NCBI GenBank assembly: GCA_043228905.1
Contig: JBHGNT010000014.1
Span: forward strand, 15,128,001 to 15,192,000
Source of the DNA: Azolla caroliniana
Lineage: Eukaryota; Polypodiophyta
DNA length: 64,000 bases
Reading direction: 5' to 3'
Positions 39,447 through 51,555 of this stretch are shown one piece after another; the first letter of the stretch is position 1, and each line of letters starts with the position of its first letter. Below the pieces are notes generated by a model. It did no database searches. It was not told where the DNA came from and was given only the letters and a program-made list of their open reading frames with translations. The position numbers were made by a program, and so were the translations under genes.

Positions 39447-39957
39447 TGTTGGGAAGTAGGTCCCTCCAGATGGGATCCGGCTATGAATGAAGAGGACCCA
39501 GTGAGAACCAGAAGACAAGACATATTTGTAAATATGTTTTGAGTAAGCCTATTGAGGCTATATTTGTAAATAGCCCTAAGTTCATATGAGTATAAATATG
39601 ACATAAGGCAATCACAGAAGTAGGGAGTTGTCATATTGTTGTATGTGCATAACTGTTGTATAGAGAGAGAGAGATACATAGCGATACTTTGTTGTAACCG
39701 CCGCTTGACGAAGATACAGATCTCGAGTTTGTTGCCTCTGAGTCTCTAATTGTACCTTTCTTATATAGTGATAGTTTAGAGTCTGTGGGCTCCCGTGGTT
39801 TTTCCCTATTAGGGTTTTCCACGTAAACATCTTGTGTACTCTCTATTGTTTGTGTGTGTACGTGTACTAATCTCCAACTCCATTTCTGTGTTTGATTCTC
39901 ATCGAAGTTATTCAAGACTCGGTTGTGATCGAGCAATATTCTGCACTATTCCCTTCA
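39447..39957 (+). mobile_element. H 5' LTR
   Basis: 511 bp, TGTTGGGAAGTAGG...TATTCCCTTCA. It lacks the 54-bp array. TATAAATATGAC near 39590; CCCTATTAGGGTTTTCCACG near 39805. Confidence 0.9.
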
Positions 39958-39960
39958 AAC

Positions 39961-39973
39961 TGGTATTAGAGCA
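39961..39973 (+). other. H primer-binding site
   Basis: TGGTATTAGAGCA, a diverged tRNA-Met-type site three bases after the LTR. Confidence 0.7.
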
Positions 39974-39986
39974 AACAACACAAGAA

Positions 39987-42900
39987 ATGGAAGAATCATA
40001 TGGCGGCATGTTCAAGCTCACCGGCTCCAACTACTCAATGTGGAAGTCGAAGATGAGGGATATGCTGGTGGTTAAAGATCTTTGGTTCCCGGTTCAGTTC
40101 AGGGACAGGAGACCAGATAAGATCGACGCCAAAGTGTGGGAAGTGATGCACATGAAGACGACGGCATACATCCGGTGCTTCATCGACATAAGCATGTACA
40201 ACACTTTCAATGAAGAGAGCAAGGCTCATGAACTTTGGGAGAAGATCGGCTTCATGTTCTAGAACAAGAATGTTGTTAATCGGGTTTCGGTATTCCGGAA
40301 GCTAGTGAGACTCCGGTACCAAGACGGCTCCAGTATAGCGGAGCACATGAATGCCTTCCAGGGATTGATAAACCAGGCAACTTCGTTGGAAGTACCTCTC
40401 GCCGATGAGGTACTCAAATTACTCCTGCTCGGTTCCCTCCCGGATAGTTGGGAAACGCTAGTTGTCATGTTCGGCAACGCCGGGCCGAAAGGAAAACAGT
40501 TGTCCCTAACAAGGGTAAATACAAGCTTGCTAGATGAAGAAGCTCACCGAAAGGACTGAGAGTCCGGAACCGATCTGAAGGACTTGGTTACCGAAGATGA
40601 CCACAACTGGGGAAGAGGCCAGTGTCGGAGTCCCCAAAACCGGGACAAATTGGGGACGAGGTCGAAGTCAAGGGGGAGGCCCATTTGCTTCTACTGTGGG
40701 AAGCCAGGGCACTTCCAGAAGAACTGTCGGCATTTCCAGAAAGACAAAGGAACCGACAGTGCCGATTCGAAGAAGGGTTCGGACCGGAAAGGCTCGGATT
40801 GGAAAGGAACATTTGCGATTGCGACAAGTGAAGAAGAACTGATGCTCATTACCGAGGAGAATGAGTTAAACCTTGTCGGCGATGAGACAACATGGGTTGT
40901 CGATTCCAGAGCATCGTTCCATCTTACACCGGACCGGAGATTCTTTTCATCCTACACAGCCGGAGATCATGGTTGTGTCCGGATGGGGAATGAAGGTACA
41001 TGCCGAATTGTCGGCATAGGAGATGTGTTGTTGATGACATCAACTTGATGCAAATTACTGCTAAAAGAAGTTCAACATGTTCCGAAGGTTCGGTTGAACC
41101 TAATATCAGCCAGTCGGCTAGATGATGAAGGTTACACAGGTAGCATCTAGAACGGAGTCATGAAATTCAGCAAAGGAAGCCTGATTGCGGCTCGAGCCTG
41201 GAAGATCAACACGTTGTACTTGATGCAAGCCTGGATATGCCAGGAAGAAGTGAACGTAGCATCCGACACTACCGGTGAATTGTGGCACAAGAGAGTGTGT
41301 CATATGAGCCAGAAGGGATGAGAAGACTTGCAGAAGACAACCTCATTCCGGAGGTGAAAGATGTGCATCTTGAGAAGTGCATCGATTGCTTGGGTGGCAA
41401 GCAAAACCGAAACTCCTCCCGGTCAAAACCATCGATGAGACAGAATGCACCACTAGAGCCGGTGCATACCAATGTGTGTCAAGTGGACACGAAGACACAT
41501 GCCAGATCATAGTACTTCGTGACGTTCATAGACGACCACAACCGGAAGTTGTGGGTCTCACCGCTGAAGACAAAGGATCAGGTGTTGTCCATCTTCAAGG
41601 AGCTCCACGCGAGAGTGGAAAGAGAAACCGGCCCGAAGCTGAAGGTGGTTCGAGCAGATAATGGAGGAGAATACCGGGGTTAGTTCGAGGAGTGCTACCG
41701 GTCGAAGGGAATCCGGCTTGAATTCACCGTGATGAAGACGCCGGAATTGAACGGGTTGGCCGAACGGAAGAACCGGACCGTGATGGAGAGAGTCTGAAGC
41801 ATGCTGGCACATGCAAAGTTACCCAAGACGTTTTGGGCTCAGGCACTGATGACGGTGACCTACGTGATAAACCAATCACCCTCAATCCCCTTGGATGGAG
41901 ACACAACACAAAGAGTATGGACTGGTAAGGACGTGTCTTACCGACATCTGAAGGTGTTTGGGTGTCTCGCATATGTGCCTGTTGCAAAGGACAAGAGAGC
42001 AAAGCTGGATCTGAAGTCTGGACCATGCATATTCCTTGGATACGGCGATGATGAGTTCGGTTATCGGGTGTGGGATCTGGTTGACAAGAAGGTGTTCTAG
42101 AGTCGGGATATAGTCTTCATGGAAGACAGGACCATTGTCGACTGGGAGTCGGAGAAGAAGAAGATGAACTCTAGATCATCCAATGAAAACCGGTTTGAGG
42201 ACACAAGGACCTACCCAGTTGAAAACCGGATGTTGGCCGGCAACCGGATGACACTCGACGAACCGGCTGGATACGGACAAGAAACCGAACCGATCGAAGA
42301 GGAAGAAGAAGAAGTCACCGGAACCAGACAAGATCCCGAATCAGATTCAGATGAGGAACAAACAGAGGAACCAGTAGTCAGAAACCAAGTACGGAGATAT
42401 CCTCTCCGAGAGAGAGGAGCCCCCCGGAGATTTTCGGATGCAGAGCACATATTGCTGACCGATGAGGGGGAGTTGGAAAGCTTCGAAGAAGCAAAGAAAG
42501 ACACCCACATCCGCAAGTGGTTGAGTGCCATGCAGGACGAGATGGATTCCCTACATGAGAACCACATGTATGAACTGATGGAGTTGCCAAAAGGAAAGAG
42601 AGCACTTCGGAACAAGTGGGTGTACAAGCTAAAACCAGGAGATGCCGGAAACCCACCAAGATAAAAAGCCCGGATCGTGGTGAAGGGGTTCGGGCAGAAA
42701 AAAGGAGTGGATTTCGACGAGATCTTTGACCCGGTAGTTAAGATGACTTCCATCCGAACGGTGCTGAGCATAGCGGCAAGCATGGACCTCGAGGTAGAGC
42801 AACTAGACGTAAAGACAGTGTTCCTCCATGGTGACCTCCAAGAGGAGATCTACATGCAGCAGCCAGAAGGATTTGTGAAGAAAGGGAAGGAGCATTTGGT

Positions 42901-44812
42901 GTGTCGGTTGAAGAAGAGCTTATACGGACTGAAGCAAGCTCCCCCGGCAATGGTACCAGAAGTTCGACTCCTTCATGACCGACCAAGGGTACCACAAGAC
43001 GCAAGCCGATCAATGCGTGTTTGTGAAGAAATTTGACGGAGGAGATTTTGTGATACTCCTATATGTGGATGATATGTTGATCGTCGGATGAGACCAAGAC
43101 AAGATTTGGATGTTGAAGAAGGCTCTGAATAGGGACCTTCTCAATGAAAGACATGGGTCCAGCAAGATAGATATTGGGAATGCACATCATCTGGGACTGG
43201 TGGAAGAAGTTGTTGTGGTTGTCACAGGAGAAGTACGTGACAAAGGTGCTTCAACGGTTTAACATGTCACAGGCAAAACCAGTCGGATTGACACTTCTGG
43301 CAAACTACAAGCTATCCGGAAAACAAAGCTCGAGGACAAAGGCAGAGAAGACGGATATGATGAAGATACTGTTGGGAGACAGGTCCCTCCGGATGGGAAG
43401 GGAGAAGAACAGTGCCGACGAACAATCTCGCCCGAGGCCGAAACCGGAAGAGGAGTACCCGGCTACGGAGAGCCGGATGGTGCAGACCCGGTGTGAACCG
43501 GATGAGGAGTACCCGGCCACGGAGAGCCGGATGGTGCAGACCCGGTGTGAACCGGATGAGGAGTACCCGGCTACGGAGAGCCGGATGGTGCAGGCCCGGT
43601 GAGAACCGGATGAGTAGTACCCGGCTATGGAGAGCCGGAGACGCAGACCCGGTGAGAACCGGAGGAAGAGACATATCCGTAAATATGTTTCTGAGAGCCC
43701 ATCGAGGCTATATTTGTAAATAACCGAAAAGTCATATTAGTATAAATATGAATTAGGGCAAATATGTGTTGTGGTTGTTGTCATTTTCTTGTTGGTGCAA
43801 GAAGAAGAGAGAGCACATAACAGTGTTCAGAGAGAGAGAGAGAAAGAGGTCGCTGCCTCTGTTGTAACCGCCGCCTGTGGTGAAGATCGTGAGTACGAGG
43901 TCATTGCCTTCGTGAACTCACTGTTTTGTACATTCCAACATAGTGATAGTTTGCAGCCTGTGGGCTGCCGTGGTTTTTCCCTCTTTGGGTTTTCCACGTA
44001 AACATTCTGTGTACCTTTTCTCTCCTTTGTGTCGCGTGCATTTGTTTCCCGTTTTCTGTGTATGAGCCTAAGCTCGGTTGTGGCCGAGCGTTGTGCATAA
44101 GGAGCGTTGAGTTCCCGTCAGATACCATATGCTTCTGCTGTCGGGAGCTTGATGTACGCGATGGTATGTACCCGGTCAGATATCGGATATGCAATCGGAG
44201 GGGTAAACTGGTTCATGAGCAATCCCGAATGAGAGCACAGGAATGCGGCAAAGTGTTGATGTTTTTGTTCATTCGTGACATAAAGTGGGTACTTCGGTAT
44301 TTGAAAGGCACCTCGAGTATGTGCCTCCGATTCGGCTCTGGTAAACCCCTCTTGGAAGGCTTCACCGATTTGAATATGTTGGATGATGCGGATACCAGCC
44401 GGTCTACATCCGGATATGTCATGACTTATGCAAGGGGATCTGTTTCGTGGCAGTCGAGGCTGCAGAAGACAATTGCGTTGTCAACCACGGAGGCAGACTA
44501 CATGGCAGCTGTGGAAGTTGACAAGGAAATAATCAGGATGAAGGACTTCATCGGAGAGCTAGGGATCCTACAGGCTGCGACAGTCAAAGTGTCATCCACC
44601 TTGCAAGGAATGTGGCCTACCATTCCCAAACGAAACATATCCAATAGAGGTACCACTGGATCCGGGAGAGAGTAGAAGATCAAGAGTTCGTGCTGATGAA
44701 GATCCACAAGGAGGAGAATGGGCCGGATATGCTAACCAAGGTGTTGACAATCGACAAGTTGGACGTTTGCCAAAAGCGGATCAGGTTGATGAGATATCCC
44801 ATGCCGGAGTGA
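39987..44812 (+). pseudogene. H Gag-Pol polyprotein, heavily interrupted
   Basis: ATG at 39987 (MEESYGGMFKLTGSNYSMWK). Domains as in T: Gag, knuckle CFYCGKPGHFQKNC, protease TTWVVDSRASFHLTPDRR (G to R in the DSG box), pre-integrase, integrase, RT and RNase H (NMLDDADTSRSTSGYVMTYA). At least eight stops, several replacing Gln CAG (40260-40262, ~41510, ~41681) or Arg, plus indels near 40555, 41290 and 42945. The solo LTR 43370-44120 splits it between MMKI and PYASAVGS. The YVDD box (LLYVDDMLIVG near 43060) survives. Inactive. Confidence 0.9.
43370..44120 (+). mobile_element. Solo LTR (T-family copia), TSD GATAC
   Basis: 751-bp LTR in H RT/RNase H, flanked by GATAC at 43365-43369 and 44121-44125. 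It contains four 54-bp units (43441-43665), a TATAAATATGAA box and U5 motif. Removal restores the H frame across MKIPYASA. Confidence 0.93.
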
Positions 44813-44822
44813 AGGGAGAGAT

Positions 44823-45335
44823 TGTTGGGAAGTAGGTCCCTCCGGATAGGATCCGGTTATGAATGAAGAGGACCCTGTGAGAACCGGAACAGAAGACATA
44901 TTTGTAAATATGTTTTGAGTAAGCCTATTGAGGTTATATTTGTAAATAGCCCTAAGTTCATATGAGTAAAAATATGACCTAAGGCAATCACAGATATAGG
45001 GAGTTGTCATATTGTTGTATGTGCATAACTGTTGTATATATATAGAGAGAGATACAAAGCAATACTCTATTGCAACCGCCGTTTGGCGAAGATATAGAGC
45101 TCGAGGTTGTTGCGTCCAAGTCTCTGATTGTACCTTTCTTATGTAGTGATAGTTTGGGGTCTGTGGGCTCCCGTGGTTTTTCCCTATTAGGGTTTTCCAC
45201 GTAAACATCCTGTGTACTCTCTATTGTTTGTGTGTGTATGTGTACTAATCTCCCACCCCATTTCTGTGTTTGATTCTCATCAAAATGATTCAAGAATCAG
45301 TTGTGGCCGAGCAATATTCCGCGCTATTCCCTTCA
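44823..45335 (+). mobile_element. H 3' LTR
   Basis: 513 bp after the polypurine tract GAAGGGAGAGAT. The TATA box has decayed to TAAAAATATG (near 44968) while the 5' LTR keeps TATAAATATG. Confidence 0.9.
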
Positions 45336-47456
45336 ATGTAATAAACAGTTGTCCAACTGTAGGAATACATGCATTGACTCTTGAAGAAATATGGTGTGGT
45401 AAGAAACCAGATTTGTCATTTAAGAATATTTGGATGCATTTGTTATGTACATGTGCCTAGTGAGGTAAGATCAAAATTGGATGCCAAATCTGAAAAGTGT
45501 ATCTTTATTGGTTACTCTTTGGAACAAAAGGGTTATTGTTGTTATAATCCAATAACCAAGGAGTTAAGAATAAGTAGAGATGTAGTATTTGATGAAATGG
45601 CATCATGGTATGTGCAATCTAATAGTTTACATGTAGAAGAATTCATTGTTGATGAAAATAGAAAGGAAGATCAAGAGAAGTCACAAGAAAGTATAAACTT
45701 GAGTGGTCCGTGTACTTCAAGTCTTTCCACATCAATAAAGGAAGTAAGTCCATGCATTAGCAAGTTCAAAAAGTCCACGACTAACACAATGGAAAGTACA
45801 AACAAAGGAAAAGAAAAAGTTGATGATGAAGAATTATGGGTTGAAAGCTTGAACAAGGATGGAAGTAATGAACAAGATCAAGATAGCGAACTTCGACGTT
45901 CAACAAGAGTAAGACATCCGGTACAAAGAGTAAGACAAAGAGTAAGATTCTTTTATGGTTAATCATTTTGCATATATGTCACAAGTGATTAAAGTAGAAG
46001 AGCCATCTAACTTTGAAGAAGCAAAAAAGAAACAAGAATGGCAGGAAGCAATGGATGAGGAGATGCTAGCCTTATGTGAAAATGGTACTTGGACGTTGGT
46101 GCCGAGAAATAAAGAAATCAAGCCAATTGGATGTAAGTGGGTTTATAAAATTAAGCATAATTCAAATGGTACTATCGTGAGATACAAAGCAAGGTTAGTT
46201 GTGAAAGGTTACGCTTAGAAGTATGGGTTTGACTATGAGGAAACCTTTAGTCCGATAGCAAAAATGACAACTATTAGAACTTTGTTAGCAATTGCGGCCG
46301 CAAAGAAATGGAAATTGTATCAGCTAGATGTAAAGAATGCATTCCTTAATGGTGATTTAGAAGAAGAAATATATGTGGAGCAACCACAAGGTTATGTGCA
46401 CCTAGATTATCCAGATTATGTGTGTAAGTTGGAGAAGGCTTTATATGGTTTAAATCAGGCACCTAGAGCTTGGTATCACAAGTTGGTTCTATGCTTGATG
46501 AAGCAAGAATTCAAAGAGTTAGATGCAGATCCATCGCTATTTGTCAAATGCAAAGGTAATGAAATTGTGGTGATTTGCATTTATGCCGATGACCTAATCA
46601 TAACAAGTGATAATGAAGAATGCATTAATGATATTAATGCAAAGTTGAAATCAGAATTTAAGATTTCAAATCTAGGTGAATTAAGATATTTTCTAGGTAT
46701 TGAGATTATAAGGAAAAAGGAGGGATTATGCTTGTCACAAAGGAAATATATCTTAGATATGTTACAAAAATTTGGTATGCTTGCATGTAAGCCACTACAA
46801 TTACCTGTGGACGCCAATGCAAAATTTAAAGTAGATGAAGGTGAGAAGATCAAAGATGAACATTTATATAGAAGTGTAATAGGGTCTCTTATCTATGTGC
46901 CTATCACAAGACCAGACATAGTGCATATAGTTGGTGTGTTCTCATAGTTTATGCAAGAACTAATTGTTGTTCACTTGAATGCTGCTAGAAGAATTCTAAG
47001 ATATTTAAAAGGTACAATTAACTATGGTATGCTTTGTGATTATAATGATGACTTAAGTCCAAGAGGGTATTGTGATGATGATTGGGCTAGTTCATTGCAT
47101 GATAGAAGAAGTGTATCAGGATATGTGTTTATGATAGGTTCCAAAACTATCTCCTGGAGTTCAAAGTAGCAACCCACAATTGCTTTATCATCGACAGAAG
47201 CAGAGTACAGGGCATTGGCAAATGCAACGTGTGAAGCAATGTGGCTAAAAAAGTTGTTTAGAGATTTAAATGTTAAATACAATGACTTCTTAATGTTATC
47301 ATATAGTATGTCTAGTATCTATCTAGCAAAGAATCCAAGATTTCCATGCAAGGAGCAAACACATTGAAGTTCATTATCATTTCATAAGAGAAAAACTGAT
47401 AACCAAAGAAATCCTTTTATTACATGTTAAGACAAGTGATTAAGTTGCAGATCTAT
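45336..47456 (+). pseudogene. Copia G, integrase end, RT and RNase H (3' half)
   Basis: Continuation of G after H: EIWCGKKPDLS, VRSKLDAKSEKCIFIGYSLEQKGY; a Ser/Lys/Glu linker; RT KWVYKIKHNSNGTIVRYKARLVVKGYA, LYQLDVKNAFLNGDLEEEIY and the catalytic IYADDLIITS (YADD, an accepted copia variant); RNase H CDDDWASSLHDRRSVSGY...STEAEYRALANATCEA. Stops at 46216-46218 and 46945-46947 replace conserved Gln (CAG to TAG). A third at 47167-47169 is ambiguous between Lys and Gln. It ends HVKTSD.VADLL at 47456 where another LTR begins; the G 3' LTR is absent. Confidence 0.88.
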
Positions 47457-47772
47457 TGTTGAGAGACTGGGTGCGTAAAACCATACGCAATATATGGCCG
47501 TGGCGGTATTTAAACCGAAAGGCCGTTAGAACGTTATTCGTCGTAAGGAATAGTTTTGGTAGTTAGTGATAGAAGGCTCATTTATGAGCGGTCAAGTACT
47601 GTCAGTACTTGTGTCAGCTCGATGGTCAGGGCTTGTATAAAAGGTGCTCACTGAGCACGAAATATGTACAGAGAATTATTTTGAATATAGTTTGTAGTTT
47701 CTCTCTCTCTGCCTCTCCCTCTCTTTCTCTGTGATTTCTGTGTTTCAGCGAACTATCGTACTACCAAACCGT
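47457..47772 (+). mobile_element. LTR fragment of a B-like copia
   Basis: Starts TGTTGAGAGACTGGG. It has the B-LTR layout: GTATAAAAGGTGCTC, TACAGAG..TATTTTGAATATAG, a CT/GA-rich tract and CTGTGTTTCAGCG. Cut at its right end by the F LTR. Whether it was a solo LTR or a 5' LTR cannot be decided. Confidence 0.6.
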
Positions 47773-48774
47773 TGTCATGGCGTCGCTTGTCTAGAAGCGT
47801 AGTGTTGCATAAACAAAAGATATCGTGAAAGTGAGGAAGGAATCACTAGGATTATGGATGGAAGAGACGAAAGAGTAGAGATAGAGTAAATAGAGATCAA
47901 CAAGATATGACAAGATAGGATATTGAATGATATTTGAAGGAATAAAAGAGATTTATAATTATTTGATGAAAGAGTTACAAAAGTGGTTGTAAGCGTCGTT
48001 GATCCTTCGAACTTGGTCTCACAAGATAATCGCTCTTCTCTTTCTTGATATTTTTATGAAGATAAGGCTCAAACCACCTCCCTCTTGTTGAGAGTTGACC
48101 ACCACGATCGTTAAGCTAGAGCTCCACCTTTATGTTGAACTTCTTCCTTTCTTTCTCTAATTTATGGTATCTCTTATGTAATATATATTTGATTGATATC
48201 TCATACCTCCCCCCCTTTGATGTTCTCTTTCACCATTTAAATAGGTGCCCCCATGCATATGATGCATTGGAGGGTACAAGTCATGCATGTAGTGCATGAA
48301 ATGCATGTGATGCATGATAAGCATCTTGCTCATTTGAGCTTTCATGTATGGAAAAATATATGGCATAAGAATAAACATGAAAATATAATTTTAAAATCAA
48401 AGGACCTAGCCTAATGGTAGGTGTGTTGATTTTGGTATATGAGGTTGTGGGTTCGAGTCTCTCAAATATTATTGAATACACCATGTAACATCGTTTTTAA
48501 ATCATGAAGCAAATCCTGTATTTTATATATAGAGTAAATGGTAAGATTTGAAAGTCATAGGGTGGGGTTATTGGTTCAAGTCCTCTCTTGTTCGTGTAAT
48601 ATAATATATTTATCTATATATATATATATATATATTATTATTCTTTACATATATATAATATTATCATATGTGTTGTTAATATTATCTTTATATATAAAAC
48701 ATTATCAATGTTATTTTAGTTACGTATTTATCTTATTGTAAAATTTTAATGTGAAGCTTTCGTACTTCACGACA
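47773..48774 (-). mobile_element. Element F 3' LTR (Ty3-type, minus strand)
   Basis: On the minus strand it opens TGTCGTGAAGTACGAAAGCTTCAC (GTGAAG/CTTCAC hairpin) after the polypurine tract, and ends GCGACGCCATGACA. The left flank CCGT is a candidate 4-bp duplication. Inside are ATGCAT-rich blocks shared with LTR 1704-2891 (48245-48312), a tRNA-like module on the plus strand (48405-48470), a second B-box-like site (~48568) and a TA microsatellite (48605-48640). Confidence 0.75.
48405..48470 (+). other. Antisense tRNA-like module in F LTR
   Basis: CCTAGCCTAATGGTAGG (A-box-like) followed by GGTTGTGGGTTCGAGTCTC (B-box-like), opposite in strand to F. Confidence 0.55.
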
Positions 48775-48792
48775 TCCACCCCCTGTAGACCT

Positions 48793-48812
48793 GCACATCC
48801 TCCGGCGTGTGC
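48793..48812 (-). other. F pre-PPT hairpin
   Basis: Minus strand GCACAC-GCCGGAGG-ATGTGC; same CCGGAGG loop, five of six stem pairs. The polypurine tract (TACAGGGGGTGGA on the minus strand, 48775-48787) follows. Confidence 0.7.
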
Positions 48813-48814
48813 CA

Positions 48815-50119
48815 CTATCTTTCATCTTCATGTTGATCTATTGGAGGAGGTTCAAGCTCAAACCTTTTCTTAAATACTTTTATCCTCTTTCCAGCTACCA
48901 CGTTTAGGATTAGTGTCCCATCCAATTCACTAAGCTTATAAGTAAAGTTATCATATACTTTTCTTACTATATAAGGCCCAAACCATCTTTCAGCGAACTT
49001 GCGGATGGTGCTATGTTGATTATCTAAACTGCTATCATACACAAGCACCCAATCCCCTTCTTCTATCTTCTTATTTTGAATTCTGTGAGTTTTATCAAAA
49101 CGAATTTTATTCTTCGATCGAGCCTCCTTCAATCGTTGTGCTGCTAATTCGACAACTTCAGGCCGACGTTCTAATTGTTGAATTCGCAAAGCCAACAATT
49201 CTTCTCTGCTCACCTCTTCTCTCCATGGAATAGATATCCATGACATAATTGATTCTTCTACCGGCATGATGGGCTTTTGGCCAAGTATCAATTCAGCTGG
49301 CATGTATCCTGTTACCGAACTATGAGTTGTTCGATCCGCCCATAGTGCATAAGGTAGCATGCATGGCCAATCTCTTATTTTACCTTTACAGCTTTTCATG
49401 ATCGCCTTAACTATTGGGCTATGTCCTCTTTCAATCTTTCCATTGGCTTCTGGATTATACGCAGTTGTAAGTGATAATTTGACCCCTATTCGGCTGAAGA
49501 ATTCTTTAACTGCAATTATTTTACCAACACACCCGTAATGACATATTACATCTTCTAACAAAAATTTACATACAACTCTAGTTGTTTTTAGTCGTAGTGG
49601 TCTTCCTTCTACTTGGTTTGTAAGGTCTTCTCTTGCTAGTACTAAATATCGCATTTGACCTTCCCCAAGTGGCATTGTCACTAGATCGACCATCCATTTA
49701 TAATGCATTGATGATGAATATGTTGGTTTTAGCTCATCTCGATATCGGATAGTTGAATACCTTTGGCAGACCTCACAGGTTTCCACAAATTTCGTTACAT
49801 CTTTATACATATGTGGCCACCAATACTTTTCTTTCAACTTCATAAATGTCGCCCATATGCCTCTATGTCTTGCCCACAAACTATCATGGAATTCATTAAT
49901 TAATTTTCTCTTAATGTCATCCTTACAAATGACTAAAAGAGGATTTTCGGTTGGCCTTTTTGGATGCCTCCATAAATGCCCTTCATGTAAAAAAAACTTT
50001 AATGCTCGTCTTCGAAGTTCATTTAATTGTTTCTTCGACCATGATGGGTTGGCTTCTTGAGTCTTTAGAAAATTTCCTATTTCTAACCATTGACCTTCAT
50101 ACTCCACATCTTTGAACAT
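48815..50119 (-). CDS. Element F integrase (434-aa open frame, truncated pol)
   Basis: Minus-strand open frame with no internal stop. It starts in the RNase H-integrase linker (YEGQWLEIGNFLKT), then the zinc-binding region (HDSLWARHRGIWATF...CEVCQRYS), catalytic core (WMVDLVTMPLGEGQMRYLVLARED, GCVGKIIAVKEF where the second-Asp segment VADRGE is disrupted, NGKIERGHSPIVK), RTTHSSVTGYMPAEL, HRIQNKKIEEGDWVLVYDSSLDNQHS and GPYIV. Closest to C and the 993-1631 fragment. Loss of the DRG motif and of all RT makes it non-functional despite the open frame. Confidence 0.88.
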   Translation of the reverse strand: MFKDVEYEGQWLEIGNFLKTQEANPSWSKKQLNELRRRALKFFLHEGHLWRHPKRPTENPLLVICKDDIKRKLINEFHDSLWARHRGIWATFMKLKEKYWWPHMYKDVTKFVETCEVCQRYSTIRYRDELKPTYSSSMHYKWMVDLVTMPLGEGQMRYLVLAREDLTNQVEGRPLRLKTTRVVCKFLLEDVICHYGCVGKIIAVKEFFSRIGVKLSLTTAYNPEANGKIERGHSPIVKAIMKSCKGKIRDWPCMLPYALWADRTTHSSVTGYMPAELILGQKPIMPVEESIMSWISIPWREEVSREELLALRIQQLERRPEVVELAAQRLKEARSKNKIRFDKTHRIQNKKIEEGDWVLVYDSSLDNQHSTIRKFAERWFGPYIVRKVYDNFTYKLSELDGTLILNVVAGKRIKVFKKRFELEPPPIDQHEDER

Positions 50120-50303
50120 TATAGTTACATTAAACTCATCATGAGGCTTAATAGGTACTTGATGAGCAACTTGACGGCTTGTAGTTGCCCAATTCTTATC
50201 TTCGACTAGGTTCTCTTGACAACATATCTGCGACTAGGTTCTCTTTGCCCTATATGAGGGTCTTTTAATAATGGGACTATTGCAACCCTCACTCGCAACA
50301 ATC
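50120..50303 (-). pseudogene. F RNase H tail next to an RT-sized deletion
   Basis: On the minus strand GKENLVADMLSREN matches the C RNase H end (GKDNAMADMLSRARF). Directly upstream the sequence switches to the end of gag-protease, so RT and most of RNase H (~1.5 kb in C) are deleted. AACCTAGTCG occurs twice at the scar (50201-50211, 50232-50242). Confidence 0.75.
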
Positions 50304-51551
50304 CTAGTCAAAAACCTGATTATCAAAATCATCACAGTCTTTTGGTATTAAATGATCACGAAGTTCTTGTTTGTTCCTCTCATGATTTGGGCGAACTGTC
50401 ATAAATTGTACAGTTCGTCGTCCATCTTGGCTACGGATTTTTGCATAGGCAGAACCATTGTCGAGGACTTCGGTCTCCATCCGTACCGCTGTAATGTATG
50501 GTTGCCCTAGGATAATTGGATAGGTAGATCCTTCTTGCATAACCTCTATATCACCAATAGTAACCTTTACATTTGGGCATGCACCAAATAAATCTTTCGT
50601 GACTGATGTGGCAGCTTTTACTCGCCAACCATGTTGAGTACCAATTGGTCATCTACCTTTCCTGTAAAAATCAGCACTCATTATATTTATTTCAGAACCA
50701 TGATCAATAAGTGCCATCACGGGACGGGGTCTGGAACATTTCCAATCTTCACATGATGCTCAGTAGTGGCTCTTGCCCAACATTTGTGAGAGTAATGGCT
50801 ACTTACATCTGTTGAATTTATCATTGAGGTTGATGCATGTTGAGAGTCAACAACGATATTGTTGCTCACCACTTCATATGCCACCTTCGGATTTGTCTCT
50901 TTAACCTGCTCATTTACTTGCTTCTTTCTTCGCACAATATCAATTATTTCATCATGAAATTCCTTTTTTGCAATACCTAACACGTCTCTTAGTGTAAATT
51001 CTACTCGACTGTCTAGTATTCTTGTATCTAAAACTTTCTTTAAATCTGTATCTTTTTCAATATCAGACATTAATTTGAATGAAGGACTAGATTTACCTTT
51101 TTCGACCTTTGCGTCCATCTCTTTTCTATTGCTTTCTCTTGTCTCATGCTTTTTTGTTGAGCCAATCTCATCATCCGACCTTTTCCTTTTCTCTTCCACT
51201 ATCACCTCATGCTCTTGGTGTTCTCCCATATGAGCATAGACCATCATAGCATCTACAGGAATATCCCATCTAGTGTTTTTCCTTACAGAATCTCCGACAA
51301 CACGAAGGTCTTCCATCTTCATCTTTTGCTTTTGTGCGGTACTTACAACCTTCTCTTAGAATGATGATCGGTATGGCGTGTCATCGAAACATCGAGATGC
51401 ATTCCTGCCGTTGCCGAGTAGTACATTGCAAAAGCCTTCTTTGCTTCAGCTTCTTCAAACTTAACCTTAACACCACCATCACCAAAGTTCTTTGTAAGTG
51501 GACTTCTAGTTTTAATCCCGGGGGCTCCATTATGTTTAAAGAGGTTGTATC
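50304..51551 (-). pseudogene. F gag C-terminus and protease
   Basis: Minus-strand homologue of C residues ~350-700: KAFAMYYSATAGMHLDV, DTDLKKVLDTRILDSRVEFTLRDVLGIAKKEFHDE, CWARATTEHHVKIGNVPDP, then after a frame slip ALIDHGSEINIMSADFYRKG and ILGQPYITAVRMETEVLDNGSAY...VRPNHERN, ending NQVFD and TAG. The DHG protease box is the same as in C. The knuckle and N-terminal Gag are missing at the D insertion site. Confidence 0.85.
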
Positions 51552-51555
51552 ACGT

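Larger units (their letters stand above)
39447..45335 (+). mobile_element. Copia element H (TSD ATTTA/ATGTA)
   Basis: LTRs 39447-39957 and 44823-45335 and primer site 39961; inserted in the G integrase/RT linker. Flanks are ATTTA (39442-39446) and ATGTA (45336-45340), a 5-bp duplication with one mutation. Removing H with one duplication restores the G reading TMYLINSCPT. Native length is ~5.1 kb once the solo LTR is removed. Confidence 0.9.
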
